A DNA stretch of 64,000 nt, taken from NCBI RefSeq assembly GCF_051020765.1, contig NW_027469083.1:62001-126000 (forward strand). Direction: 5' to 3'. Below are positions 24,473-37,814 of this stretch, piece by piece. Source of the DNA: Lasioglossum baleicum (taxonomy: Eukaryota > Arthropoda > Insecta > Hymenoptera > Halictidae). Made by a program: the position numbers and the translations under genes. The stretch's first letter is position 1. Each line of letters opens with the position of its first letter. Below the pieces are notes generated by a model. The model searched no databases. It was not told where the DNA came from and was given only the letters and a program-made list of their open reading frames with translations.

Positions 24473-27400
24473 TTTTATCTTTTATTTTATCATATTTTTA
24501 AGTTTTCTGCGGGTTGGCAGGGGGGCGGGACGGGGGGAGGGGACAGACGCGAGCCGGAACTCGCCTCTGTCCCTTCCTTGTCGCGTGCGGAAAAAAATAC
24601 AATGCAGCGTGTACGAGTATTTGCACATGTATGAAAATCGGATGGCGCAGTAACAAAAATTCTAAATTATACAGCACAAATTGCAGCAATGCATGCGCAT
24701 AAGTTAAATTACCTGCATACCTCCGTTTCCTCAAACTGTGTGTTCATAACTGGCATTGGGAGGATCGCAGTGCCACCACTGCGAGGAGGCCCAGGACTCT
24801 GCGCGGCATACGCTGGAAGAATGTCCAGCGTGGTCGGCACCGCTTAGAGACCTAAGGGGCGTTATTGGGATGGACCTCCCGTTGCCGGTCGTGGTCGACC
24901 ACATGATCGGCAGCGAGAGGTCAAGAGCAGCGATTGCCTCCTTCTGTGAGATTGTGATAACGCAGAAGGAGGCAGCGGAGAGGGAGAGGGAAGCTGACCC
25001 GCTCTCCGCCAGAAGGCTAGCATCGGCGGGGCAACCCCGACGAGGTCGACGGCCCCCGTAAGGGGCCGCAGGCGTAATGGCGGCGGTGGTACTACTTAGT
25101 ACTTCCACCGCCGCCAAGGGGGGCTGGCCGTTAAGGCGCCCCCGAGGTGGACAGGTCGCGGGGGGCGAGGTGGAGCAATAATCCCCTTCCCCCCCTCTCT
25201 ACAAAGATGCGACCTGCCGGTCGACCCCCCTCCTTTTATTGTATAATATTTCATTTTACTCTATATTAAAAATTTTATCTTTATCTTTTATTCCCCTTTA
25301 TTTTGCCCCCCTTCTTATGTTTGTTGTGTTTTGTCCATTGTATTTATTGACTTTTATTTTATCTATTTTATCTATACACCTTTTCAATTATTGATTTTAT
25401 TTTTTATTTTATCATATTTTTAAGTTTTATGCGGGTTGACCAGGGGGTGGGACGGAGGGAGGGGACAGACGCGAGCCGGAACTCGCCTCTGTCCCCTCCT
25501 TGTCGCGTGCGGAAAAAAATACAATGCAGCGTGTACGAGTATTTGCACGTGTATAAAAATCGGATGGCGCGGTAACAAAAATTCTAAATTATACAGCACA
25601 GGTTGCAGCAATGCATGCGCATAAGTTAAATTACCTGCATACCTCCGTTTCCTCAAACTGTGTGTTCATAACTGGCATTGGGAGGATCGCAGTGCCACCA
25701 CTGCGAGGAGGCCCAGGACTCTGCGCGGCATACGCTGGAAGAATGTCCAGCCTGGTCGGCACTGCGTAGAGACCTAAGGGAAGTTATTGGGATGGACCTC
25801 CCGTTGCCGGTCGTGGTCGACCACATGATCGGCAGCGAGAGGTCAAGAGCAGCGATTGCCTCCTTCTGTGAGATTGTGATAACGCAGAAGGAGGCAGCGG
25901 AGAGGGAGAGGGAAGCCGACCCGCTCTCCGCCAGAAGGCTAGCATCGGCGGGGCAACCCCGACGAGGCCGACGGCCCCCGTAAGGGGCCGCAGGCGTAAT
26001 GGCGGCGGTGGTACTACTTAGTACTTCCACCGCCGCCAAGGGGCGCTGGCCGTTAAGGCGCCCCCGAGGTGGACAGGTCGCGGGGGGCGAGGTGGAGCAA
26101 TAATCCCCTTCCCCCCCTCTCTACAAAGATGCGACCTGCCGGTCGACCCCCCCCTTTTATTGTATAATATTTCATTTTACTCTATATTATAAATTTTATC
26201 TTTATCTTTTATTCCCCTTTATTTTGCCACCCTTCTTATTTTTGTTGTGTTTTGTCCATTGTATTTATTTACTTATTATTATTTATTTATTTATTGACTT
26301 TTATTTTATCTATTTTATCTATACACCTTTTCATTTACTGATTTTATCTTGTATTTTATCATATTTTTAAGTTTTATGCGGGTTGACCAGGGGGTGGGAC
26401 GGGGGGAGGGGACAGACGCGAGCCGGAACTCGCCTCTGTCCCTTCCTTGTCGCGTGCGGAAAAAAATACAATGCAGCGTGTACGAGTATATGCACATGTA
26501 TAAAAATCGGATGGCGCGGTAACAAAAATTCTAAATTATACAGCACAAGTTGCAGCAATGCATGCGCATAAGTTAAATTACCTGCATACCTCCGTTTCCT
26601 CAAACTGTGTGTTCATAACTGGCATTGGGAGGATCGCAGTGCCACCACTGCGAGGAGGCCCAGGACTCTGCGCGGCATACGCTGGAAGAATGTCCAGCGT
26701 GGTCGGCACCGCGCAGAGACCTAAGGGGTGTTATTGGGATGGACCTCCCGTTGCCGGTCGTGGTCGACCACCTGATCGGCAGCGAGAGGTCAAGAGCAGC
26801 GATTGCCTCCTTCTGTGAGATTGTGATAACGCAGAAGGAGGCAGCGGAGAGGGAGAGGGAAGCCGACCCGCTCTCCGCCAGAAGGCTAGCATCGGCGGGG
26901 CAACCCCGACGAGGCCGACGGCCCCCGTAAGGGGCCGCAGGCGTAATGGCGGCGGTGGTACTACTTAGTACTTCCACCGCCGCCAAGGGGGGCTGGCCGT
27001 TAAGGCGCCCCCGAGGTGGACAGGTCGCGGGGGGCGAGGTGGAGCAATAATCCCCTTCCCCCCCTCTCTACAAAGATGCGACCTGCCGGTCGACCCCCCC
27101 CTTTTATTGTATAATATTTCATTTTACTCTATATTATAAATTTTATCTTTATCTTTTATTCCCCTTTATTTTGCCACCCTTCTTATTTTTGTTGTGTTTT
27201 GTCCATTGTATTTATTTACTTATTATTATTTATTTATTTAATGACTTTTATTTTATCTACACACCTTTTCATTTACTGATTTTATCTTGTATTTTATCAT
27301 ATTTTTAAGTTTTATGCGGGTTGACCAGGGGGCGGGACGGGGGGAGGGGACAGACGCGAGCCGGAACTCGCCTCTGTCCCTTCCTTGTCGCGTGCGGAAA

Positions 27401-27562
27401 AAAATACAATGCAGCGTGTACGAGTATATGCACATGTATAAAAATCGGATGGCGCGGTAACAAAAATTCTAAATTATACAGCACAAGTTGCAGCAATGCA
27501 TGCGCATAAGTTAAATTACCTGCATACCTCCGTTTCCTCAAACTGTGTGTTCATAACTGGCA

Positions 27563-27868
27563 CTAGGAGGATCGCAGTGCCACCACTGCGAGGAGGCCCA
27601 GGACTCTGCGCGGCATACGCTGGAAGAATGTCCAGCCTGGTCGGCACCGCGTAGAGACCTAAGGGGAGTTATTGGGATGGACCTGCCGTTGCCGGTCGTG
27701 GTCGACCACATGATCGGCAGCGAGAGGTCAAGAGCAGCGATTGCCTCCTTCTGCTAGATTGTGATAACGCAGAAGGAGGCAGGGGAGAGGGAGAGGGAAG
27801 CCGACCCGCTCTCCGCCAGAAGGCTAGCATCGGCGGGGCAACCCCGACGAGGCCGACGGCCCCCGTAA
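27563..27868 (+). pseudogene. R1 ORF2 remnant with premature stop (representative of 14 copies)
   Basis: Same segment and same 306-nt length as the intact copies, but the Cys-Glu codon pair TGT GAG after SerPhe reads TGC TAG, ending the frame at codon 65. The stop-bearing copies start at 13397, 18125, 20024, 20962, 22859, 27563, 30398, 31336, 33234, 34172, 49490, 56046, 59809 and 62632. They also share CAGGGGAG in place of CAGCGGAG shortly downstream. Seven of them (27563, 30398, 33234, 49490, 56046, 59809, 62632) additionally read CTAGGAGG instead of TTGGGAGG at the start. The linked changes mark a subfamily spread by amplification, not independent hits. Confidence 0.9.
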
Positions 27869-29139
27869 GGGGCCGCAGACGTAATGGCGGCGGTGGCACT
27901 ACTTAGTACTTCCACCGCCGCCAAGGGGGGCTGGCCGTTAAGGCGCCCCCGAGGTGGACAGGTCGCGGGGGGGGAGGTGGCGCAATAATCCCCTCCCCCC
28001 CTCTCTACAAAGATGCGACCTGCCGGTCCACCCCCCTCCTTTCATTTTATAATATTTCATTTTACTCTATATTATAAATTTTATCTTTATCTTTTATTCC
28101 CCTTTATTTTGCCACCCTTCTTATGTTTGTTGTGTTTTGTCCATTGTATTTATTTACTTATTATTATTTATTTATTTATTGACTTTTATTTTATCTATTT
28201 TATCTATACACCTTTTCATTTACTGATTTTATCTTTTATTTTATCATATTTTTAAGTTTTATGCGGGTTGACCAGGGTGGTGGGACGGGGGGAGGGGACA
28301 GACGCGAGCCGGAACTCGCCTCTGTCCCCTCCTTGTCGCGTGCGGAAAAAAGTACAATGCTGCGTGTACGAGTATTTGCACATGTATAAAAATCGGATGG
28401 CGCGGTAACAAAAATTCTAAATTATACAGCACAGGTTGCAGCAATGCATGCGCATAAGTTAAATTACCTGCATACCTCCGTTTCCTCAAACTGTGTGTTC
28501 ATAACTGGCATTGGGAGGATCGCAGTGCCACCACTGCGAGGAGGCCCAGGACTCTGCGCGGCATACGCTGGAAGAATGTCCAGCCTGGTCGGCACTGCGT
28601 AGAGACCTAAGGGGAGTTATTGGGATGGACCTCCCGTTGCCGGTCGTGGTCGACCACATGATCGGCAGCGAGAGGTCAAGAGCAGCGATTGCCTCCTTCT
28701 GTGAGATTGTGATAACGCAGAAGGAGGCAGCGGAGAGGGAGAGGGAAGCCGACCCGCTCTCCGCCAGAAGGCTAGCATCGGCGGGGCAACCCCGACGAGG
28801 CCGACGGCCCCCGTAAGGGGCCGCAGGCGTAATGGCGGCGGTGGTACTACTTAGTACTTCCACCGCCGCCAAGGGGGGCTGGCCGTTAAGGCGCCCCCGA
28901 GGTGGACAGGTCGCGGGAGGCGAGGTGGAGCAATAATCCCCTTACCCCCCTCTCTACAAAGATGCGACCTGCCGGTCGACCCCCCTCCTTTTATTGTATA
29001 ATATTTCATTTTACTCTATATTATAAATTTTATCTTTATCTTTTATTCCCCTTTATTTTGCCCCCCTTCTTATGTTTGTTGTGTTTTGTCCATTGTATTT
29101 ATTTACTTATTATTATTTATTTATTTAATGACTTTTATT

Positions 29140-32100
29140 TTATCTACACACCTTTTCATTTACTGATTTTATCTTGTATTTTATCATATTTTTAAGTTTT
29201 ATGCGGGTTGACCAGGGGGCGGGACGGGGGGAGGGGACAGACGCGAGCCGGAACTCGCCTCTGTCCCTTCCTTGTCGCGTGCGGAAAAAAATACAATGCA
29301 GCGTGTACGAGTATATGCACATGTATAAAAATCGGATGGCGCGGTAACAAAAATTCTAAATTATACAGCACAAGTTGCAGCAATGCATGCGCATAAGTTA
29401 AATTACCTGCATACCTCCGTTTCCTCAAACTGTGTGTTCATAACTGGCATTGGGAGGATCGCAGTGCCACCACTGCGAGGAGGCCCAGGACTCTGCGCGG
29501 CATACGCTGGAAGAATGTCCAGCGTGGTCGGCACCGCGCAGAGACCTAAGGGGTGTTATTGGGATGGACCTCCCGTTGCCGGTCGTGGTCGACCACATGA
29601 TCGGCAGCGAGAGGTCAAGAGCAGCGATTGCCTCCTTCTGTGAGATTGTGATAACGCAGAAGGAGGCAGCGGAGAGGGAGAGGGAAGCCGACCCGCTCTC
29701 CGCCAGAAGGCTAGCATCGGCGGGGCAACCCCGACGAGGCCGACGGCCCCCGTAAGGGGCCGCAGGCGTAATGGCGGCGGTGGTACTACTTAGTACTTCC
29801 ACCGCCGCCAAGGGGGACTGGCCGTTAAGGCGCCCCCGAGGTGGACAGGTCGCGGGGGGCGAGGTGGAGCAATAATCCCCTTCCCCCCCTCTCTACAAAG
29901 ATGCGACCTGCCGGTCGACCCCCCCCCTTTTATTGTATAATATTTCATTTTACTCTATATTATAAATTTTATCTTTATCTTTTATTCCCCTTTATTTTGC
30001 CACCCTTCTTATTTTTGTTGTGTTTTGTCCATTGTATTTATTTACTTATTATTATTTATTTATTTATTGACTTTTATTTTATCTATTTTATCTATACACC
30101 TTTTCATTTACTGATTTTATCTTGTATTTTATCATATTTTTAAGTTTTATGCGGGTTGACCAGGGGGTGGGACGGGGGGAGGGGACAGACGCGAGCCGGA
30201 ACTCGCCTCTGTCCCTTCCTTGTCGCGTGCGGAAAAAAATACAATGCAGCGTGTACGAGTATATGCACATGTATAAAAATCGGATGGCGCGGTAACAAAA
30301 ATTCTAAATTATACAGCACAAGTTGCAGCAATGCATGCGCATAAGTTAAATTACCTGCATACCTCCGTTTCCTCAAACTGTGTGTTCATAACTGGCACTA
30401 GGAGGATCGCAGTGCCACCACTGCGAGGAGGCCCAGGACTCTGCGCGGCATACGCTGGAAGAATGTCCAGCCTGGTCGGCACCGCGTAGAGACCTAAGGG
30501 GAGTTATTGGGATGGACCTGCCGTTGCCGGTCGTGGTCGACCACATGATCGGCAGCGAGAGGTCAAGAGCAGCGATTGCCTCCTTCTGCTAGATTGTGAT
30601 AACGCAGAAGGAGGCAGGGGAGAGGGAGAGGGAAGCCGACCCGCTCTCCGCCAGAAGGCTAGCATCGGCGGGGCAACCCCGACGAGGCCGACGGCCCCCG
30701 TAAGGGGCCGCAGGCGTAATGGCGGCGGTGGTACTACTTAGTACTTCCACCGCCGCCAAGGGGGGCGGGCCGTTAAGGCGCCCCCGAGGTGGACAGGTCG
30801 CGGGGGGCGAGGTGGAGCAATAATCCCCTTCCCCCCCTCTCTACAAAGATGCGACCTGCCGGTCGACCCCCTCCTTTTATTGTATAATATTTCATTTTAC
30901 TCTATATTATAAATTTTATCTTTATCTTTTATTCCCCTTTATTTTGCCCCCCTTCTTATGTTTGTTGTGTTTTGTCCATTGTATTTATTTACTTATTATT
31001 ATTTATTTATTTAATGACTTTTATTTTATCTATACACCTTTTCATTTACTGATTTTATCTTTTATTTTATCATATTTTTAAGTTTTCTGCGGGTTGACAG
31101 GGGAGCGGGACGGGGGGAGGGGACAGACGCGAGCCGGAACTCGCCTCTGTCCCCTCCTTGTCGCGTGCGGAAAAAAATACAATGCAGCGTGTACGAGTAT
31201 TTGCACATGTATAAAAATCGGATGGCGCAGGAACAAAAATTCTAAATTATACAGCACAAGTTGCAGCAATGCATGCGCATAAGTTAAATTACCTGCATAC
31301 CTCCGTTTCCTCAAACTGTGTGTTCATAACTGGCATTGGGAGGATCGCAGTGCCACCACTGCGAGGAGGCCCAGGACTCTGCGCGGCATACGCTGGAAGA
31401 ATGTCCAGCGTGGTCGGCACCGCGCAGAGACCTAAGGGGCATTATTGGGATGGACCTCCCGTTGCCGGTCGTGGTCGACCACATGATCGGCAGCGAGAGG
31501 TCAAGAGCAGCGATTGCCTCCTTCTGCTAGATTGTGATAACGCAGAAGGAGGCAGGGGAGAGGGAGAGGGAAGCCGACCCGCTCCCCGCCAGGAGGCTAG
31601 CATCGGCGGGGCAACCCCGACGAGGCCGACGGCCCCCGTAAGGGGCCGCAGACGTAATGGCGGCGGTGGCACTACTTAGTACTTCCACCGCCGCCAAGGG
31701 GGGCTGGCCGTTAAGGCGCCCCCGAGGTGGACAGGTCGCGGGGGGGGGGAGGTGGCGCAATAATCCCCTCCCCCCCCTCTCTACAAAGATGCGACCTGCC
31801 GGTCCACCCCCCTCCTTTCATTTTATAATATTTCATTTTACTCTATATTATAAATTTTATCTTTATCTTTTATTCCCCTTTATTTTGCCACCCTTCTTAT
31901 GTTTGTTGTGTTTTGTCCATTGTATTTATTTACTTATTATTATTTATTTATTTATTGACTTTTATTTTATCTATTTTATCTACACACCTTTTCATTTACT
32001 GATTTTATCTTGTATTTTATCATATTTTTAAGTTTTATGCGGGTTGACCAGGGGGCGGGACGGGGGGAGGGGACAGACGCGAGCCGGAACTCGCCTCTGT

Positions 32101-35100
32101 CCCTTCCTTGTCGCGTGCGGAAAAAAATACAATGCAGCGTGTACGAGTATATGCACATGTATAAAAATCGGATGGCGCGGTAACAAAAATTCTAAATTAT
32201 ACAGCACAAGTTGCAGCAATGCATGCGCATAAGTTAAATTACCTGCATACCTCCGTTTCCTCAAACTGTGTGTTCATAACTGGCATTGGGAGGATCGCAG
32301 TGCCACCACTGCGAGGAGGCCCAGGACTCTGCGCGGCATACGCTGGAAGAATGTCCAGCGTGGTCGGCACCGCGCAGAGACCTAAGGGGTGTTATTGGGA
32401 TGGACCTCCCGTTGCCGGTCGTGGTCGACCACATGATCGGCAGCGAGAGGTCAAGAGCAGCGATTGCCTCCTTCTGTGAGATTGTGATAACGCAGAAGGA
32501 GGCAGCGGAGAGGGAGAGGGAAGCCGACCCGCTCTCCGCCAGAAGGCTAGCATCGGCGGGGCAACCCCGACGAGGCCGACGGCCCCCGTAAGGGGCCGCA
32601 GGCGTAATGGCGGCGGTGGTACTACTTAGTACTTCCACCGCCGCCAAGGGGGACTGGCCGTTAAGGCGCCCCCGAGGTGGACAGGTCGCGGGGGGCGAGG
32701 TGGAGCAATAATCCCCTTCCCCCCCTCTCTACAAAGATGCGACCTGCCGGTCGACCCCCCCCCTTTTATTGTATAATATTTCATTTTACTCTATATTATA
32801 AATTTTATCTTTATCTTTTATTCCCCTTTATTTTGCCACCCTTCTTATTTTTGTTGTGTTTTGTCCATTGTATTTATTTACTTATTATTATTTATTTATT
32901 TATTGACTTTTATTTTATCTATTTTATCTATACACCTTTTCATTTACTGATTTTATCTTGTATTTTATCATATTTTTAAGTTTTATGCGGGTTGACCAGG
33001 GGGTGGGACGGGGGGAGGGGACAGACGCGAGCCGGAACTCGCCTCTGTCCCTTCCTTGTCGCGTGCGGAAAAAAATACAATGCAGCGTGTACGAGTATAT
33101 GCACATGTATAAAAATCGGATGGCGCGGTAACAAAAATTCTAAATTATACAGCACAAGTTGCAGCAATGCATGCGCATAAGTTAAATTACCTGCATACCT
33201 CCGTTTCCTCAAACTGTGTGTTCATAACTGGCACTAGGAGGATCGCAGTGCCACCACTGCGAGGAGGCCCAGGACTCTGCGCGGCATACGCTGGAAGAAT
33301 GTCCAGCCTGGTCGGCACCGCGTAGAGACCTAAGGGGAGTTATTGGGATGGACCTGCCGTTGCCGGTCGTGGTCGACCACATGATCGGCAGCGAGAGGTC
33401 AAGAGCAGCGATTGCCTCCTTCTGCTAGATTGTGATAACGCAGAAGGAGGCAGGGGAGAGGGAGAGGGAAGCCGACCCGCTCTCCGCCAGAAGGCTAGCA
33501 TCGGCGGGGCAACCCCGACGAGGCCGACGGCCCCCGTAAGGGGCCGCAGGCGTAATGGCGGCGGTGGTACTACTTAGTACTTCCACCGCCGCCAAGGGGG
33601 GCGGGCCGTTAAGGCGCCCCCGAGGTGGACAGGTCGCGGGGGGCGAGGTGGAGCAATAATCCCCTTCCCCCCCTCTCTACAAAGATGCGACCTGCCGGTC
33701 GACCCCCTCCTTTTATTGTATAATATTTCATTTTACTCTATATTATAAATTTTATCTTTATCTTTTATTCCCCTTTATTTTGCCCCCCTTCTTATGTTTG
33801 TTGTGTTTTGTCCATTGTATTTATTTACTTATTATTATTTATTTATTTAATGACTTTTATTTTATCTATACACCTTTTCATTTACTGATTTTATCTTTTA
33901 TTTTATCATATTTTTAAGTTTTCTGCGGGTTGACAGGGGAGCGGGACGGGGGGAGGGGACAGACGCGAGCCGGAACTCGCCTCTGTCCCCTCCTTGTCGC
34001 GTGCGGAAAAAAATACAATGCAGCGTGTACGAGTATTTGCACATGTATAAAAATCGGATGGCGCAGGAACAAAAATTCTAAATTATACAGCACAAGTTGC
34101 AGCAATGCATGCGCATAAGTTAAATTACCTGCATACCTCCGTTTCCTCAAACTGTGTGTTCATAACTGGCATTGGGAGGATCGCAGTGCCACCACTGCGA
34201 GGAGGCCCAGGACTCTGCGCGGCATACGCTGGAAGAATGTCCAGCGTGGTCGGCACCGCGCAGAGACCTAAGGGGCATTATTGGGATGGACCTCCCGTTG
34301 CCGGTCGTGGTCGACCACATGATCGGCAGCGAGAGGTCAAGAGCAGCGATTGCCTCCTTCTGCTAGATTGTGATAACGCAGAAGGAGGCAGGGGAGAGGG
34401 AGAGGGAAGCCGACCCGCTCCCCGCCAGGAGGCTAGCATCGGCGGGGCAACCCCGACGAGGCCGACGGCCCCCGTAAGGGGCCGCAGACGTAATGGCGGC
34501 GGTGGCACTACTTAGTACTTCCACCGCCGCCAAGGGGGGCTGGCCGTTAAGGCGCCCCCGAGGTGGACAGGTCGCGGGGGGGGGAGGTGGCGCAATAATC
34601 CCCTCCCCCCCCTCTCTACAAAGATGCGACCTGCCGGTCCACCCCCCTCCTTTCATTTTATAATATTTCATTTTACTCTATATTATAAATTTTATCTTTA
34701 TCTTTTATTCCCCTTTATTTTGCCACCCTTCTTATGTTTGTTGTGTTTTGTCCATTGTATTTATTTACTTATTATTATTTATTTATTTATTGACTTTTAT
34801 TTTATCTATTTTATCTACACACCTTTTCATTTACTGATTTTATCTTGTATTTTATCATATTTTTAAGTTTTATGCGGGTTGACCAGGGGGCGGGACGGGG
34901 GGAGGGGACAGACGCGAGCCGGAACTCGCCTCTGTCCCTTCCTTGTCGCGTGCGGAAAAAAATACAATGCAGCGTGTACGAGTATATGCACATGTATAAA
35001 AATCGGATGGCGCGGTAACAAAAATTCTAAATTATACAGCACAAGTTGCAGCAATGCATGCGCATAAGTTAAATTACCTGCATACCTCCGTTTCCTCAAA

Positions 35101-35490
35101 CTGTGTGTTCATAACTGGCATTGGGAGGATCGCAGTGCCACCACTGCGAGGAGGCCCAGGACTCTGCGCGGCATACGCTGGAAGAATGTCCAGCGTGGTC
35201 GGCACCGCGCAGAGACCTAAGGGGTGTTATTGGGATGGACCTCCCGTTGCCGGTCGTGGTCGACCACATGATCGGCAGCGAGAGGTCAAGAGCAGCGATT
35301 GCCTCCTTCTGTGAGATTGTGATAACGCAGAAGGAGGCAGCGGAGAGGGAGAGGGAAGCCGACCCGCTCTCCGCCAGAAGGCTAGCATCGGCGGGGCAAC
35401 CCCGACGAGGCCGACGGCCCCCGTAAGGGGCCGCAGGCGTAATGGCGGCGGTGGTACTACTTAGTACTTCCACCGCCGCCAAGGGGGGCT
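29140..35490 (+). repeat. Higher-order repeat: trimer unit of ~2,836 bp, two full copies and a third partial
   Basis: Copies at 29450, 30398 and 31336 recur at 32286, 33234 and 34172 and begin again at 35121 (offsets 2,836 and 2,835). Each unit has one intact frame followed by two stop-bearing copies, GGGGGACTGG, a GCAGGAAC change and a long G-run. The G-run differs by one base between units, explaining the 1-bp difference. Confidence 0.85.
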
Positions 35491-37810
35491 GGCCGTTAAG
35501 GCGCCCCCGAGGTGGACAGGTCGCGGGGGGCGAGGTGGAGCAATAATCCCCTTCCCCCCTCTCTACAAAGATGCGACCTGCCGGTCGACCCCCCCCCTTT
35601 TATTGTATAATATTTCATTTTACTCTATATTATAAATTTTATCTTTATCTTTTATTCCCCTTTATTTTGCCACCCTTCTTATTTTTGTTGTGTTTTGTCC
35701 ATTGTATTTATTTACTTATTATTATTTATTTATTTATTGACTTTTATTTTATCTACACACCTTTTCATTTACTGATTTTATCTTTTATTTTATCATATTT
35801 TTAAGTTTTATGCGGGTTGACAGGGGGGCGGGACGGGGGGAGGGGACAGACGCGAGCCGGAACTCGCCTCTGTCCCTTCCTTGTCGCGTGCGGAAAAAAT
35901 ACAATGCAGCGTGTACGAGTATTTGCACATGTATAAAAATCGGATGGCGCAGTAACAAAAATTCTAAATTATACAGCACAAGTTGCAGCAATGCATGCGC
36001 ATAAGTTAAATTACCTGCATACCTCCGTTTCCTCAAACTGTGTGTTCATAACTGGCATTGGGAGGATCGCAGTGCCACCACTGCGAGGAGGCCCAGGACT
36101 CTGCGCGGCATACGCTGGAAGAATGTCCAGCGTGGTCGGCACCGCGCAGAGACCTAAGGGGCGTTATTGGGATGGACCTCCCGTTGCCGGTCGTGGTCGA
36201 CCACATGATCGGCAGCGAGAGGTCAAGAGCAGCGATTGCCTCCTTCTGTGAGATTGTGATAACGCAGAAGGAGGCAGCGGAGAGGGAGAGGGAAGCCGAC
36301 CCGCTCTCCGCCAGAAGGCTAGCATCGGCGGGGCAACCCCGACGAGGCCGACGGCCCCCGTAAGGGGCCGCAGGCGTAATGGCGGCGGTGGTACTACTTA
36401 GTACTTCCACCGCCGCCAAGGGGGGCTGGCCGTTAAGGCGCCCCCGAGGTGGACAGGTCGCGGGGGGCGAGGTGGAGCAATAATCCCCTTCCCCCCCTCT
36501 CTACAAAGATGCGACCTGCCGGTCGACCCCCCTCCTTTTATTGTATAATATTTCATTTTACTCTATATTATAAATTCTATCTTTATCTTTTATTCCCCTT
36601 TATTTTGCCCCCCTTCTTATGTTTGTTGTGTTTTGTCCATTGTATTTATTTACTTATTATTATTTATTTATTTAATGACTTTTATTTTATCTATACACCT
36701 TTTCATTTACTGATTTTATCTTTTATTTTATCATATTTTTAAGTTTTCTGCGGGTTGACAGGGGGGCGGGACGGGGGGAGGGGACAGACGCGAGCCGGAA
36801 CTCGCCTCTGTCCCCTCCTTGTCGCGTGCGGAAAAAAATACAATGCAGCGTGTACGAGTATTTGCACATGTATAAAAATCGGATGGCGCGGTAACAAAAA
36901 TTCTAAATTATACAGCACAGGTTGCAGCAATGCATGCGCATAAGTTAAATTACCTGCATACCTCCGTTTCCTCAAACTGTGTGTTCATAACTGGCATTGG
37001 GAGGATCGCAGTGCCACCACTGCGAGGAGGCCCAGGACTCTGCGCGGCATACGCTGGCAGAATGTCCAGCGTGGTCGGCACCGCGCAGAGACCTAAGGGG
37101 TGTTATTGGGATGGACCTCCCGTTGCCGGTCGTGGTCGACCACATGATCGGCAGCGAGAGGTCAAGTGCAGCGATTGCCTCCTTCTGTGAGATTGTGATA
37201 ACGCAGAAGGAGGCAGCGGAGAGGGAGAGGGAAGCCGACCCGCTCTCCGCCAGAAGGCTAGCATCGGCGGGGCAACCCCGACGAGGCCGACGGCCCCCGT
37301 AAGGGGCCGCAGGCGTAATGGCGGCGGTGGTACTACTTAGTACTTCCACCGCCGCCAAGGGGGGCTGGCCGTTAAGGCGCCCCCGAGGTGGACAGGTCGC
37401 GGGGGGCGAGGTGGAGCAATAATCCCCTTCCCCCCCTCTCTACAAAGATGCGACCTGCCGGTCGACCCCCCCCCCTTTTATTGTATAATATTTCATTTTA
37501 CTCTATATTATAAATTTTATCTTTATCTTTTATTCCCCTTTATTTTGCCACCCTTCTTATTTTTGTTGTGTTTTGTCCATTGTATTTATTTACTTATTAT
37601 TATTTATTTATTTATTGACTTTTATTTTATCTATTTTATCTATACACCTTTTCATTTACTGATTTTATCTTGTATTTTATCATATTTTTAAGTTTTATGC
37701 GGGTTGACCAGGGGGTGGGACGGGGGGAGGGGACAGACGCGAGCCGGAACTCGCCTCTGTCCCTTCCTTGTCGCGTGCGGAAAAAAATACAATGCAGCGT
37801 GTACGAGTAT

Positions 37811-37814
37811 ATGC
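37811..37814 (+). repeat. Target site duplication ATGC, left copy
   Basis: Satellite reads GAGTATATGCACATG elsewhere; here ATGC is followed directly by the LTR (TGTCACGG). Confidence 0.92.

Larger units (their letters stand above)
1..37814 (+). repeat. Left block of ~939-bp R1-derived satellite, 40 monomers
   Basis: Tandem head-to-tail array; the window opens inside a monomer. Phasing on the first codon of the R1-like coding remnant, copies start at 219, 1158, 2096, 3034, 3973, 4912, 5851, 6790, 7728, 8668, 9617, 10565, 11504, 12426, 13397, 14346, 15293, 16232, 17154, 18125, 19063, 20024, 20962, 21911, 22859, 23808, 24756, 25678, 26625, 27563, 28511, 29450, 30398, 31336, 32286, 33234, 34172, 35121, 36058 and 36997. 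Spacing is mostly 938-949 bp, with 922 and 961-971 variants explained by one 26-bp loss and one 23-bp duplication. The first nine copies are of a uniform ~939-bp type with no extra TCTATTTTA step in the T-rich part; later copies mix this with a ~948-bp type that has it. No unrelated DNA interrupts the block. The last monomer is cut by the gypsy insertion at 37814. Confidence 0.97.

Noticed and set aside
1..37814. CRISPR array
   Set aside because: Repeats are ~939 bp with no short spacers; eukaryotic satellite.
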